In this document: positions 11,347 to 23,437 of the stretch, piece by piece
Layout: each line of letters opens with the position of its first letter
Numbering within the stretch: position 1 is the first letter of the stretch
Source of the DNA: Angiostrongylus vasorum
Taxonomy: Eukaryota > Nematoda > Chromadorea > Rhabditida > Metastrongylidae
NCBI GenBank assembly: GCA_018806985.1
Contig: JADANN010000032.1
Coordinates: 1,695,501-1,759,500 of the forward strand
DNA length: 64,000 nucleotides
Direction of reading: 5' to 3'
The notes under the pieces: model-generated
The model's database searches: none
What the model saw: only the letters and a program-made list of their open reading frames with translations
What the model was told of the DNA's origin: nothing
Made by a program: the position numbers and the translations under genes

Positions 11347-14300
11347 CTGTGCATTTCTTGCCACACCAGGAGTTTTCATGCCTGGCGACGTGTCATGCGA
11401 GTCCTAAAAGGAAGAATCCATCGCTAGGGATAAGCCTTGAACAAGATTCTATAAGGAATTATTCTTCACTCACATTAAGTGGATCCTTAATAGGCGGTGT
11501 GGAGACTTTCATCACTGGCGTAGTAGCCTGAAACACGCCATGTCATTGGGCTACAACTCCGTGAAAAAAAAGACAACGTACAGAGGTAGCGCTTCCAGAA
11601 CGCTCATGAATAGGTTCATCTCGCCTTGTTTTTGGTACAGCGTGTCGAAGACGGCGTATACGCCTTGGGTAATCCTCATCGGGTGAAGTGGAATCGGAGC
11701 TTCCCAAGCCTGCAATCGAACTAAGGTCTCCTGCCACATCTATTAAGTGAACATCTTCATTAATGTCCACATAAGGAGGTTGCACCCAATAACTGCGCTG
11801 TTTCATTTTGTCGTGATCACCATACGACAGTCCATTGAACATTTAAACGTTATGTATAAACAGTACTAATTTACTTGTGTCTGGTTAATTTAAATATAGA
11901 AGTGTAAGCAAGAAAAATAACTGAGTATCACGAACTTAGTCCGGTTAATTTGCTGGAATCCGAGTCTAGAATTCTCGGCGACGAGCGACTTCGTGTTTTA
12001 TCAACAATCCCAACCTCTTCACGAGCCATTTCGACAGTTTTAAGCTTAAAATTTAATCTGTTAAAACAGCAAGGAATATAAAACAAGAAAATAAACTAAC
12101 GCCTTACATCACAAGCCCCACTAACTGTATCAACCGTCATGTCGCTAATTATCGAACGACTGAAATGCCTACATAACGGTGATCTGGCAAACCAGTGTCC
12201 CCACTTAAGGCGAATGAACAGCACTGTACTTTCCGCTCAGAATCATCACAAGGAAGTCGAAACACAGTGTCATTTATTTCCCAGATCGCGGTTTAACATC
12301 GCATAACACCAAGTTCTTGTACAATTCTTATCTATCCGATGTTGCCATGATGCATTCTAAAACACTATTCCGAACTGTTGATCCTCTCCCTCACGTGTTG
12401 AGTGATACTTTGTCTGATCTTCCGTCCTACATGTACAGCGTCCTGGTTTCCGAAGGAGACATAAGGACAAAAACAAGTGTGAACTTGAGATGTGCATGCT
12501 CGCTGTTCTTGATAATAATCATACATCTTCAGAACACTCGAAGATTCGCTTCTTTTTGCTCAACTCCTATGAAAAAATTCATGGTGTTAATCTTCTGACC
12601 GAGACATAAATAGTTAGCAAAATCGAAAATATCTATTTTGCTGGGCGTAAATGAGGCATCAGAAACTTAAATGTTCTCTACGAACATAGCTTTATTGACA
12701 CTCATTCAGATTCACTGATTTCACGGAAATACTTATCTTTACACACCGATTTTTCAAACTGGACAACTTTTGCGTGTTCATGTTTCGCTTAGTCCATACT
12801 TGGTGCTACAAGAAAGATAAAATCAACAAACGAATATGATGTAGCTCACTACCGCCGGATCCACTCTTACATTTATTAAATCCATGTCTTCACATGATGG
12901 CACTAAATGGATTTGTCGATTAAGCACATCGCATTATCAGAACCATTTCTACAAGTGAAGAAAACTGTTGTAAAATAACACAATTCTGATTTTGAAGTTA
13001 CTGTATAACGCTTAAGCGATCCTTATGCTCTGAATATAAAACCATCGTCGTCCAAGGCTTCTAAGACAGCTAAGGTCTTAATTGTAGGCCGAGTTAAAGT
13101 AATGAAAAAGGTACATAGCGACACTTTGACCTGTTACCACATCGCATACCGATATGATCCATTGTCCTGAATCTTTTTCCGAACAGTTATTCGCATCTGC
13201 TCTCATTCATTCACAACTGTTAATTTCGCGCTGATTTGCTAAGAGGAAATATTCCTAAACTACACACTACAATCACCTTGAGCGACAGTTGATGACGGTG
13301 GTCACATCTTCCCTACTGTACACAATACTGTCCCAGTTTTTTCTAGTGTTTTCTAGGAAATTTAATGAATTCTTTGTAAGTACTTCATCAGTGACCTGTC
13401 GTGTCGTCAATCATAGAGATGAGCAACAAAACCGAATAATCACCAATCTTGGGGTGGTATAACGGTACACGAACGTGGATGTCAATGGGATCCGAGTATC
13501 ACACACGTTGTGGTGATGCGAGCTGCCTTTCTGGGTGAATTATAAGTCTTGTTTGAGCCTCACGAGTTTATCTTATCTCAATAACTGCCGGTGAGAATTG
13601 TGAACTCTTTCCAAACTGTGGAATCCAATGAGCACTGATGCGCTCACATTTTCAAGGTCATCTCTTATTGTTCATTTTAATACTTAGTTCCTCAAGTTAG
13701 AACGCAAGTTAGCATACAAGTACCTATGACATGTGGAATTCAAAGGCAAAATATCAACGGAACTTTTCTGATACTTCCGATAGAATCATCAGATGCTTAT
13801 ACAAGACAGTAATGGCATTGAAGCCGAGACCTTCATGGTGTGCGTTTTTGTGCATAATTCTTCCACATCCATACAAAAGACAATTTAGCCTCCAGTATAC
13901 TCTCAAAGTAACCAGCTGTCCTTGCCTTCTCAAACGTAAACATTCGACATGGGTTTTTGCTCAAAGCGATTTCCCGTTTTGCTGACAAAGCCTATGCCCA
14001 CGATTATATTAACTTCGCATGTTCGGAGGAACGGTTCCATTCCAGCATTAAGTTCCAAGGACGGATTGGGCTAATACCGTAAATGTTTTCCATTCTACCA
14101 AATATTTCTATATCCACGGCTCATTCACGGCAATGTTATTAAGGCCCTTCAACTTCAACGAACTTACACAGAAATGCATGGATTTGAAGAGTATGCGGAA
14201 AATGCAGGTTATTCCATTCGAAATGACAGAGCCCATTCGTTTAATCCAGCTGCTATTCAAGATTTATACACAGGAAATTTCTACAGTATTACGTACGCCA

Positions 14301-15678
14301 ATCAAGGATGGACCCTCCCAACGGTTTACCCCCTCATCGTGGCTGGGAGGTGTTCCTGCGTGTCGGACTGCGATGTACAGCGGGGGTATTCGTAGCCCCG
14401 GCAGGGTCTCCTAACCTGGGAAGGAGTCCGGCGTTTCCATCAGGAAGCCTAGCTAGGAGTAAACCAATACCAGGATGCATCATCGTCCTGGTTTCAAAGT
14501 CGCATGGTGGTAAATCTCCCTCTGATCCTGAAGACCTAGGGAAAGTTTTGCCGAAGCTGTCCTCGGGATTCCAGGGAACCACAATGGCTTACCAGCAAAT
14601 CTCCGAAAAACGGAGATTGTGCTGGGGCCCGCACAACCAGTGAGGACGGCGCATTCAAGTATCAAGTAAGTCAAGGATGGACCACGCAGCTCCATAGTTA
14701 ACTAACTACAGATCGCCTACGTATAAGTTCGAGCCTTTAGAGCGACTAACCTGCAAATCCAGCATAAATCTTGTAAGTAACCTGCTGTAGAGCTGTCTCA
14801 CTGATGCGCTCGATTGTGTCATTGTTGGCAGATCGATGCGATCCATCATCTGCATCCGATTCATCACCAAATGAGTCATTTAGAGAGTCATCGGGATTAC
14901 ACAGTTTCAGCCGTTCCTTGAGCCTCATTTTCAAGGTGTATTCATCATCTATGAACACACTTCGCACTATGACTGAGGCTCCGTGGTAATTGGTTTGTAA
15001 CGCTGCAAGTTCCACTTGCCGAGCATTAGGCCGCAGAACAGGCTCTTCGGGAGAACGGTAAAAGCCTGGTGCCTGATAGCCCTTTGGAGTTCTGTCAGTG
15101 TATGCTATGCGAATCACAGCTGAGGCGCCAGCTGGCAGTGGAGTCAGCGTGTCTCGACATAATATTCTCAGCAAAAGTAGAAGCTCTGTTGTCTGCTTTT
15201 TCAAATACTGTAAGCCTCTGAATCGAAGCGCTACCATTACAGTTCCATCGGATTGCCGCAATTCTGCTTGTGGTTCACCGTCGACATGGTAACGCAATCT
15301 CCAACTGTACATTTCAATCGCATCATTAACATCCTCGTTCGTGGGACTAACGACAAGCGTCAGCTCACGAAGATAACATTGTTCAATAGCATCCGTGACT
15401 CCTCTGAATTTCTGTATAAGACGGGCTCCCAAAATTTCAGACGGATTCATGACATATGCACGGAGTTTACCTGCAATTTCCTTTTTAAGAATAAAGTATT
15501 AGTCGTCTCCGGGAACATTCATTTCTCCAAAAGCGAAATGTTGAGATAAGCAGCATAATTTACATACATCCGTTACCACTTATTTTTGTATCAGTAGTAA
15601 ACTTTCTCATGTTTTGCGATTTGTAACATCTACCAACACGGCGACTACTATACATACATGCATATATATATATGTAGG

Positions 15679-15743
<65 letters not shown>

Positions 15744-16994
15744 GTATAAGTGTTGTATATGGCTCTCCCAACGGTTTACCGCATCATCGTGGTCGGGAGG
15801 TGTACCTGGGTGCCAGGCGGCGATGTACAGCAGGTGGACTCATCCCACTGGCAGAGTCTCCCAGGCTGAGTCCGGCGTTTCCATCGGGGAAACCCAGTTA
15901 AGAGTAAATCAGTACCAGTACCAGGATTCACCCCTGTCCTAGTATCAAATTAGTCGCATCGTGGCAAATCTCGCCTTCATCCACAAGGGCAGCGACTGCC
16001 TGCGTTGGTCACGACCTGTAGAAGACTTTGGCCTGGTTTACCACCTTGGGACTCCAGGGAACCACCATAGTGGCTTTGACCACCAAAACTCCAAAAAAAT
16101 GGAGATAATGCTGTGGCTCGCACAACCAGTGAGGACGACCCATCCATGTACCCAAGTAAGGAAGTATATATGGCACCCCAAACATAGAGTATGTTGAAAG
16201 TTTACATAATTTACATTAGGGTTATACAACGCTATGGACTTCTTTAAACGCTGTGTCTCTAAATACGTGATAGAAGAAAACTGATATTTATAGAACATAC
16301 GATGAATATTCCTTTTCTTGAAAACGTTTTCCGGAAGCAATCTTCGACTGGCGAGTATGTGGGAGAAGGCGATATAGATGCATCGCGAGATGAACATGGT
16401 AGACCGAGAAACATTGCCAATGTCATCAGGAAACGTAGCAGCCCACTGAAGACAGTTTATTTCGTACAACTAATGCTGCGTTGATATGAACTTTTGAAAC
16501 ATGGTTTGCTCTTAATTAAAATGCTATGTTTCCCGCCATACCTATCACGAAAAGTTCTCGATGGCTCATTCTATTGAATTGGCAATATTTAGCACTTTAT
16601 CGGGAAATACATGGGATAAATATGAAGCAAACACCTATTCGCAAGTGTTTTGGTGGGTTTGATTCCTTAGACTCGAGTTCGCTAAGACTGCCAAAGGCCT
16701 ACCTGAAGAACCACCGCAACTGTATAAATAGATTTGCACTTTGCAAAAGCCTAACAAAGTCTGGGTTTGCCTAGTTGTTTCCACGACACCATAGCGAACT
16801 TTTGCAAGAGTTTACCCGATAATGAGACCTTTCTATTCAGTGAGCTACTGTCATACACAAAAAAGTTCAGTTGTTTTTCCAAGACCATGTATCATACCAC
16901 AAAAATGTACCCCAACACGTCATAAACTTACCGAGTTCCTGTCAATTCCCCTCTTTCGTACAACTGCACCTGATTTCGTGGCAAATGGCGGCAT
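11347..16994 (-). CDS. HORMA-domain meiotic chromosome-axis protein (HIM-3/HTP-like), 3' end incomplete
   Basis: HORMA proteins of this type build the meiotic chromosome axis and bind closure peptides with a safety-belt C-terminus. Firm exons (minus): 16932-16994 (21 codons from ATG), 16301-16445 (WAATFPDDIGN … ILASRRLLPENVFKKRNIH) and 14751-15470 (GARLIQKFRGVTDAIEQCYL … GYQAPGF near residues 200-206). Phases fit: TCG|TGG, then C|GT giving Arg. LLPENVF, the CYLREL strand and GYQAPGF are family hallmarks. The long exon is followed by GTTAGT as donor; alternatively it ends at TAG (14746-14748). Likely C-terminal exons: 12871-12902 (tentative), 11582-11797 (acidic, then Arg-rich), 11474-11527 (MKVSTPPIKDP) and 11347-11403 (GMKTPGVARNA). 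Lengths are all multiples of three or phase-compatible. The low-complexity linker with short repeated (M)K-x-TP peptides suits a HORMA closure-motif tail, which is inference. A family A element sits in the intron. Confidence 0.82.
11798..14307 (-). other. HORMA gene introns; possible small exon at 12871-12902
   Basis: The 32-base segment 12871-12902 has ATTTAG before it and GTAAGAG after it. It continues the frame from the preceding exon (PSCEDMDLIN), so I include it tentatively. A plus-strand frame at 12317-12598 and a minus-strand stretch near 13,030-13,090 (LAVLEALDDDGFIF then stop) look somewhat coding but cannot be joined by phase to anything. Confidence 0.35.
14308..14675 (+). mobile_element. 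Family A non-autonomous element, copy 3
   Basis: The head CTCCCAACGGTTTACC and GGCTGGGAGG form a short hairpin. The body has ACCAGGATGCATCATCGTCC. The end GGGCCCGCACAACCAGTGAG precedes CATTCAAGTATCAAGTAAG. It is inserted in a HORMA-gene intron, opposite to the gene. Confidence 0.85.
15661..15747. repeat. (TA)n microsatellite
   Basis: About 85 bases of TA with a few G interruptions near its start, directly upstream of family A copy 4. Confidence 0.95.
15760..16165 (+). mobile_element. Family A non-autonomous element, copy 4
   Basis: Full-length copy from the CTCCCAACGGTTTACC head to the tail CATCCATGTACCCAAGTAAG, in the intron between the second and third HORMA exons. Its head lies just after a TA microsatellite, as in copy 6. 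Confidence 0.85.
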
Positions 16995-17040
16995 GGTTCT
17001 TCAGCAGTAAGCAATGATGTGTCACGGTTCACAATTTGTG

Positions 17041-17047
17041 CTGAAAA
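17041..17047 (-). promoter_or_regulatory. Possible trans-splice (spliced-leader) acceptor of the HORMA gene
   Basis: The minus strand reads GTATTTTCAG, a consensus nematode acceptor, 46 bases before the ATG at 16,994. The sequence between is a plausible 5' UTR. It could instead be a cis-splice acceptor for an upstream non-coding exon. Confidence 0.45.
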
Positions 17048-17344
17048 TACTACACATGACATGTACATCGATCGTTAGACCAAATCGATAACAAGTAGTA
17101 CGGAGATGTCTTGCTCTACATCGAATCACTAAGGAATTTGATAAAATGGATCATATTTGTTACAAGTACGACAAACAGTAGTGCGATCAGTGACTAGAAC
17201 GCGCAACAATTTTTAGGCCAAAACGGTCCGGAGACGAGATCACATGATAGGCAGCTAAGACGCCTGCGTAGAATCGGGCGCAAAATTTGAACTTGAATAT
17301 TTCAAGACCAATTGGAGCGGCTTTACTATCTCATCGAGCGCAAG

Positions 17345-18790
17345 TTGTTCTACACATCCTTACCGCCGACATGCCATTTCGTCGGTGAAAAAATCGAACA
17401 GGCTGAGAAAAAGCATTCGCAAAGGCCACCGAAGCTTCGCCAATTACAAGACCAAGATGGTTGCACTCCTACGCCCAGACGGAACAGTTACAGCGTCCAG
17501 AAAGGCAATGGAGAAAATCATTCACGAATACTACTCAGATCTCTTCGATAGCCACATCCACCTCCCGTCATATGAAATAAAGAAGGATGGATATGTTGTA
17601 CCACCGGTTCTCCTTTCCGAAATCCGACATGCCATTTCGTCGGTGAAAAAATCGAACAAGACCAGGTCCGTACAGGATAAGATCAGACCACCTGAAGAAC
17701 CTTCCGCCAGTCCTCGTAAACACACTGGCTCGGCTCTTCAAACGTTACCTGTCTGAATGCAAGGTCCCTACTCAGTGGAAGATCAGCAAGACCGTGTTAT
17801 TGTTCAAGAAGGGTGACCTACACGATATCGGCAACTCTCGCCCAATCTGCCTGCTGTCTGTCGTCTACAAACTTAATATGGGAGTGAAAATCGATGTTCG
17901 GCAGTTACATCATCTTTGCTTTGCTGATGACATCGTCCTTATAACACCAAACATTATTGTCAAGCGGAACGTATGCTTGCCGACTTTGGTAAAGCCTGTG
18001 GAAAGATTGGTCTTCAACTAAACCTCACAAAAAACGATGTTCATGAAGAACGGATTGGTTTCGCATGCGCCATTCATGCTCAACGGAACGAATATCTTTG
18101 AATGCTCCAGATATGTCTATGTAGGTTGGGAAATCAATATGATGAACAACTTAGCTCTAGAGCTGAGCAGAAGGAAACGAGCGACTTGGGGAGCTTTCAA
18201 GAGCATCGAGGATGTAGTGAAGAGAACAAAGAACACCCGACTCCGTGCCCACCCTTTTTCGACTCAACGGTACTTCCTGCCCTAACGTATGCGTGAGAAA
18301 CCTGGTCGCTGCGTAAGCAGGATGAAAGACCACTCAACGTAGTTGCATGTGCAGTCGAAAGGACGATGCTAGGAGTATTCCATTTTACACAAGTAGGGGG
18401 AACGGATCCAAAGCTCCGACCTGAGTCAACGATCAAAAAATCAAAGATGCCGTTCTGTACGCCAAACAGTCGAAGATAAGTTGGGCCGGACACGTAATGC
18501 GTATGAATGACAACCGATGGACAAGAGCTGTTAGTGACTGGATTCCTCGGGATGTCAAACGTACTGCAGGAATACCACCGACCTGATGCTTATAGTTCTT
18601 CAAGAAGAAGCCAGTAGAAAAATATGATGCTTGACGAGTCCTTAGAGCGAGCAGAACTCACTGGGCTACTCTTGCACGCGACAGGGAAAAATGGAAAATT
18701 TACTGGCGTCCGCTCGGGTCACTCTACGATCAACGGGACTACAGGTGGTACAGATGATACTTTGGTTCATAAGTCGACTAGTGTTCAACT
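17345..18790 (+). mobile_element. RTE-2 non-LTR retrotransposon, internally deleted
   Basis: Encodes recognisable RTE pieces: SFANYKTKMVALLRPDGTV, then IIHEYYSDLFDSH, LLSEIRHAISSV, NSRPICLLSVVYKL, then abruptly HHLCFADDIVLITPN (motif C, FADD) and the C-terminal ALELSRRKRATWGAF. Between YKL and the FADD block the whole palm segment with motifs A and B is missing, so the copy has a large in-element deletion near 17,875. Further stops and frame changes occur. The endonuclease half is absent. Confidence 0.88.
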
Positions 18791-18807
18791 AGTCACCTAT
18801 TGACATA

Positions 18808-18992
18808 AATCGGTAAATTGGTACCAGAATTGTCTGGGAGGGTAGCAGCACTGGCTCGATACATCGGCAGGTCACCGCGAGTGATTGTATAGGCCAAATA
18901 TGCATTCAATCACGTCCAAACGATGATTAGTAAAGTAGAAAGCATGGCATTTTCCTAAAGGGATTGATCAACGCCGGGAGTTTTTTTATTTC
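18808..18992 (+). mobile_element. Family B SINE, 5'-truncated, copy 4
   Basis: Only the body and tail are present, from GGTAAATTGGTACCAGAATT to GGGATTGATCAACGCCGGGA plus a T run. The tRNA-like head is missing, as expected for 5' truncation. It follows the end of the RTE-2 copy. Confidence 0.8.
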
Positions 18993-20281
18993 AACGTACG
19001 TATGATAATGATGTGGCACCTAATGGCGATAGGACAGATGATGTGTCTCTTAATGGCGATGGGACAGTCTTTTGCACAGCTCTGATATCGTTCTACTGAA
19101 ACAATCTGTTAAGTGCTCTCTAGCCCCCGGTTAATCCTCCTGGGTGCTCACATTTTTCTCAGTACCGATTTTTTTGTGGTCAAGTATATCTGTATTGGCG
19201 TAAAATTGGAATTCAACGCAATGCAAATAGTGGCTTTTTTAAGCAAATAAGGTCTAGGCTAACACACTATGGTTGCAATCAAGTGAGTATCTGTTAATCA
19301 TTGCCACCGCTGACCTAGTAGTATCCCTTCGCACCAGCAGTTCAGGTGTCTTTTATTTCCTCTTAGATCGTCGCACATGTATTACTTTTTGATACAATGC
19401 AATATGTAGATTGATGAACTATGCAGTGTTGCATGCTATGCTTTTAGAGGTTGAAGTATAGATACGCTCAATAATGGCATCCCGACATCACATGTTTCAG
19501 TGCCGATTCTGTCACCCACTTTTCAAGTAGTGGATGACAAAAGCTAGGTCGAAGTTTTCCCAGATTACTTGTTGTGTTCTTTAAAACTCGATTTGCCTAT
19601 GAAGGTGCTTGCCTATGCACTTGTTCGGCACTGGAATTCCAGTATTAGGCAGGCGATTTAACTGCACCGATGAATGCGTGCACGGCGGACAGAATGATCT
19701 ATTTGATACGGTGGCAGATCTCTTTTAACAGCTTCATACCCTAGCAACTGAATTTCCAACGCATTGCTAGCTAAACGTACTTCTCATTCCACTGGGAGAT
19801 TTAGCACTCTGCAAATAAGCGCTGTGGAACTCCACAGCAGTCTCTGCTTCGGTTTCAGCACAATCCCATTCATTCCTTCGGTCTCATCTTTCTGAAAGTG
19901 GGTAAGACACATGTTTATCCATCGGCTGGCAGTGGAGGGCCGTTGTACGCCACAGTATCTGGTCAACATGTCCACCAAGCTCGTAAGTGGGACGTGAATT
20001 TGTGGGTTAAGCTTTTTGAAGTGTTCAACAGCATTCGTACTGGATCGTTTGTTTTACTTTTAGATTTACTTTTTGATTCGACATTTTACTCCTTTCATTA
20101 TTTTCGTTACTTTTGGGGCGTGCTCGATTTGTATGCAGAGAAATGATTACTTCAAAAATAGCCTAAGGCTTCTCAGAAGATTTCCTACGTTTTCAGGACA
20201 CTTTATGTTTTGCCGTAAATTGGTCAAATCTTACTCGTCAGTTGTAAAAAGGCATGATTTGACTTGAGCAGTTTACTCAGT
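18993..20281. other. No feature recognised
   Basis: AT-rich sequence with a short imperfect duplication near 19,010-19,070 (GATGTG…TAATGGCGATRGGACAG twice). No exon, RNA gene or known repeat seen. Confidence 0.4.
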
Positions 20282-20655
20282 ATGGGGCGGATAGCACAGT
20301 GGTAGTGATGTCCGTCATCACAAGCATGGTTCTAGTTCGATACCAGTGCGGGCCAACCAATACTCTCATCCCTCTGGAGCCAGTAAATTGTTACCACACT
20401 TGTCTGGGAAATAACCACTCTTTGCAATCCAATTGGGAACGCTCCAGCGCGGCTATCTCAGAACTCAGAGAGAACTGCTCGACCAGAATTCTACGACATT
20501 CAAGGTGAAACGAAAATCCTCCAGCAGCAACCGAAGCCACACGTAGAAACTTCGAAGACGTTCATGGACGATGGATGCGAGGAAACGAGGTGGATGTGAG
20601 AAGTGCTGGGATCCGCGCAGTAGACGTGAAGACGGATCATATAAAAAAATAAAGA
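20282..20655 (+). mobile_element. Family D tRNA-headed SINE, copy 1 (best copy)
   Basis: The head GCGGATAGCACAGTGGTAGT matches a Pol III A box and GGTTCTAGTTCGATACC a B box. A ~250-base body follows, then the end GTGCTGGGATCCGCGCAG and GTGAAGACGGATCAT with an A-rich tail. That end closely resembles the end of RTE-1 (GTGCTGGGGTCCGCACAG, GTGAAGACGGACC), which suggests mobilisation by RTE-1. Confidence 0.8.
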
Positions 20656-21130
20656 AAAAGGTTGCTTACTTATTCATCTACATGGTTATTTGCTGTTGCG
20701 GGAATTTCAAAAATGATATAAGTGGAAAACTCATGAGGAAACAGAGTGAAAGCAGTTTTGAAACGAAGACACATTAATCCTTGGTAAATTCCTTTACATT
20801 TAGAAACTACAGCGAATGAAACAGTTTGTGCTCGACGATAAGCTTCTTCATGGGAGGAGAACTGGTCAGCGGTTGCTAGGACCCTTATTGGCCAGACCTC
20901 GACTATCACGAAAAAGTGGTGCCAAAGTAAACTGTATTTACAACTATAGAGCTCCTGTCTATAGTTCTGCTTTTGGTGAAGGCGTGCTATAATAAGAATA
21001 CGAGTATTCCTCTCCACCTCGTCACTTATCATACTCAGTGAATAACCTTTTCCACATCCGTCTCCTTTCTTATAACTAACTATGTCTGATGCTAACACTG
21101 TACGATCATATCATCGACTGGCATCAACAC

Positions 21131-21170
21131 TGCTCTGAAGAAGGCGAAGGTGAAGAAATATTAGCTGAAT
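21131..21170 (+). ncRNA. Hammerhead-like motif, decayed
   Basis: CTGAAGA at 21135-21141 is followed by a GGCGAAGG segment and, further on, TTAGCTGAATAAA, the sequence that follows the cleavage site in better copies. The GAAAC core is not in register, so this copy is dead. It lies just upstream of a family B SINE. Confidence 0.45.
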
Positions 21171-21189
21171 AAAAGTATCTGCGAACTTC

Positions 21190-21480
21190 GTGGGCGCGTG
21201 TAGCGCAGTGGTTAGAAGCGCCCTGCCATACACGTTGAGGCCGATCTCGCTTACAGGCTAATTAGGCGTCTAATCTATCAGGGGTGGGAAAACTAGTACC
21301 AGGCTTGTCCTAGAGGATAGCAGCACTGGCTGGATACATCGCTAGGTCACCGCGAGTCACTGTATAGGGGCAATATGCATTTAGTCAACTCTAATGATGG
21401 TTACTTGGTTACTTAGTTCAAAAGCATAACACATTCCTCAGGGAATTGATCAACGCCAACAGCTTGATCGTTTATCCTTG
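21190..21480 (+). mobile_element. Family B SINE, copy 5
   Basis: GCGCGTGTAGCGCAGTGGTT head, then CCAGGCTTGTCC and AGGATAGCAGCACTGG body, then the GGGAATTGATCAACGCC end. It contains a short internal insertion near 21,400. Confidence 0.82.
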
Positions 21481-21559
21481 TTGTCCTTGTTGCCGTCGTT
21501 CCTCTACAGACGGAAAATTGGTAGTAGTCTAGACGCAGCTCACTGTGCACAATCCAAGT

Positions 21560-21780
21560 CGGAAGACTCTAGTCCGCCTACATCAGGATTCCAGGTTGAA
21601 TCGACTCCACTGGCACTGAACCACATTCAGAAGAAGACATAGTTTTCAAGCAGGGGTTGAACCCCTACGTAGAAAGTTGGAGGATAATCTGGATGATGGA
21701 TGCGAAGAAACGAGTGGAATGCGGCATGTGCTCGAAGCGGCGCAGTAAACGCGAAAAACGGATAGTGTAAAAAAAGCATA
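21560..21780 (+). mobile_element. Family D SINE, 3' part, copy 2
   Basis: It matches the second half of copy 1: GGATGATGGATGCGAAGAAA, then GTGCTCGAAGCGGCGCAGTA and a GTAAAAAAAGC tail. No tRNA-like head. Confidence 0.65.
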
Positions 21781-22094
21781 TAAATCAAAGAATCGATCAA
21801 AACAGATTTGACGGCTTTCCCCTAATAACACCCCCGACGACGACGCTTAATCTTGGGTTTGTTGTGGACTGGACAACGCATGACTTTAAACCTTCTTGGA
21901 CGTGCAGGTTTTTCGAAAAAACCATTTTTCGATAACTGCAGGACATCGAGGGGTTCCGAACATAAACAGGTTGTAGAAAACACTATCGTTCTATGGTCAT
22001 GAATAACATTCATGGTTCTATTTATCTATACTTTATTATCATCCATCATATAAGCACATTACTGACAGCATTTGGAAGTGTTCTGCAACTTATT

Positions 22095-22462
22095 TTTTTT
22101 CCTCTGGTATTCCTAGGTGTCAGGCTGCGATGTACAGCGTGTGACCCATCCTCCCTAACAAGATCTACCAAGCTGAGAAGGAGCCCGGCGTTTCCATTAA
22201 GAAGCCCAGTTAAGAGTGGACTAATACCAGGATCCACCACCGACCCTGATATCAAACTAGTCGCATGGTGGCAAATCTCACTCTGATCCACAAGGGCAGT
22301 GACTGCCTGTCGTGGTGACGACCTGGGGCAGATTTTGACTAGGCTGACCTCGGGATTCTAGGGAACCACAATAGCTAAACCAGCAAAATTCCGAAACAGT
22401 AGAGATTATGCTGGGGCCCGTACAACCTGTGAAGACGGACCATCTACGTATCCAAGTACCCT
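22095..22462 (+). mobile_element. Family A non-autonomous element, copy 5
   Basis: Conserved body (GTGTCAGGCTGCGATGTACA, ACCAGGATCCACCACCG) and the 3' end GGGGCCCGTACAACCTGTGA, then CATCTACGTATCCAAGTA. It sits right at the outer end of the left arm of the inverted duplication and is absent from the right arm's end. Confidence 0.82.
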
Positions 22463-23408
22463 ATTCTGCTGTCAACACGAGACTGGCTAAGAACACTGAT
22501 AGAATCTCGTGGGAATCGTTATCTGAAGCGGATACCTGTGCGATAAAACACACATCACTGACATTTGTGAAAGCACCTCTCTTCAACAGATAGGGAAATT
22601 GTCAAACCCAGTCATTTAATTGGCGAATGCAAATCCTGTTTTTGGTCTTCAGTACGACTGCGGAGAAACTTTTGTCAATCGTTGCCTCAAATCAAAAGCA
22701 TGAAAACCGGCAGGTGCCTGACTAGGTAATTGCCTCATGGTATGTGGATCTGCTGTTTTAACCAGGTTTCACAGACGTTCTATGCAAGATGATATTTAGT
22801 CGAGCCTCATCTTGAGGCTGGTTTACTACTATTGAGTTGTTCGTTTTTTCTCACTGGAGTCTCAAAACAACTTTTCTCCAAGCAGTGTTCATGCCATCAC
22901 AGGAGGCATTCACCAATGTTTGTGGAATTGGAGGGAGATTGACACCGTATAAATAATTACGTTGCTACTAGCACTAAGGGGACCCGTAGCATTGATTTAC
23001 TCTCAGGCAGAATTTTGAGAGGAAATTTTCAACTCCTTTCTGCTTAGAAGTTACTGGTAAAGCATGGACGTTTTCCGCAAAAACGTAAACGTCTCATGAG
23101 TTCTTCACTACACTTTGGATAATCTATCTTCAAAACGTATTTAAAGATTCATTTATACAACACCATCTCATGGGACGTCATGCATAACTGAACTCCGTTT
23201 TTTCACTGACTTCCGACATACGGTAGCACCCTATTTTATAGTTAACCTAAGGAAATGACTACGGAAGAAGCACAACGAATGGTTGCCTTCAACAGAAAAG
23301 ACAGTCAGTTTTTGTTCAACTGTTATGTCGTGCTCTCAAATTTCAAACAGCACCGGTTATGAATGTGTCTGGCTGGGTAGATTGCGGTCAGATTGACTTT
23401 TCCAAACT

Positions 23409-23437
23409 CTGAGGAGGGCGAAATCAGCTGAAACGTT
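23409..23437 (+). ncRNA. Hammerhead-like ribozyme motif (left-arm copy)
   Basis: CTGAGGA (23409-23415), a partly paired stem II (GGGC … AGCT), then GAAACGTT (23430-23437). Followed within 50 bases by AACACCTCGTGC, a block also found after the copy at 61.8 kb. Stem II has one mismatch and the flanking stem I is poor, so activity is doubtful. It lies 427 bases downstream of the AKR stop, on the opposite strand. Confidence 0.5.

Noticed and set aside
12317..12598. Plus-strand 93-codon frame as a gene
   Set aside because: No recognisable domain, lies in a HORMA-gene intron on the opposite strand, and lacks splice or start context. Left open but not annotated.
20282..20380. CRISPR-like or tandem array
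   Set aside because: No regularly spaced direct repeats anywhere in the window; the dispersed similarities are SINE copies, and the genome is eukaryotic.
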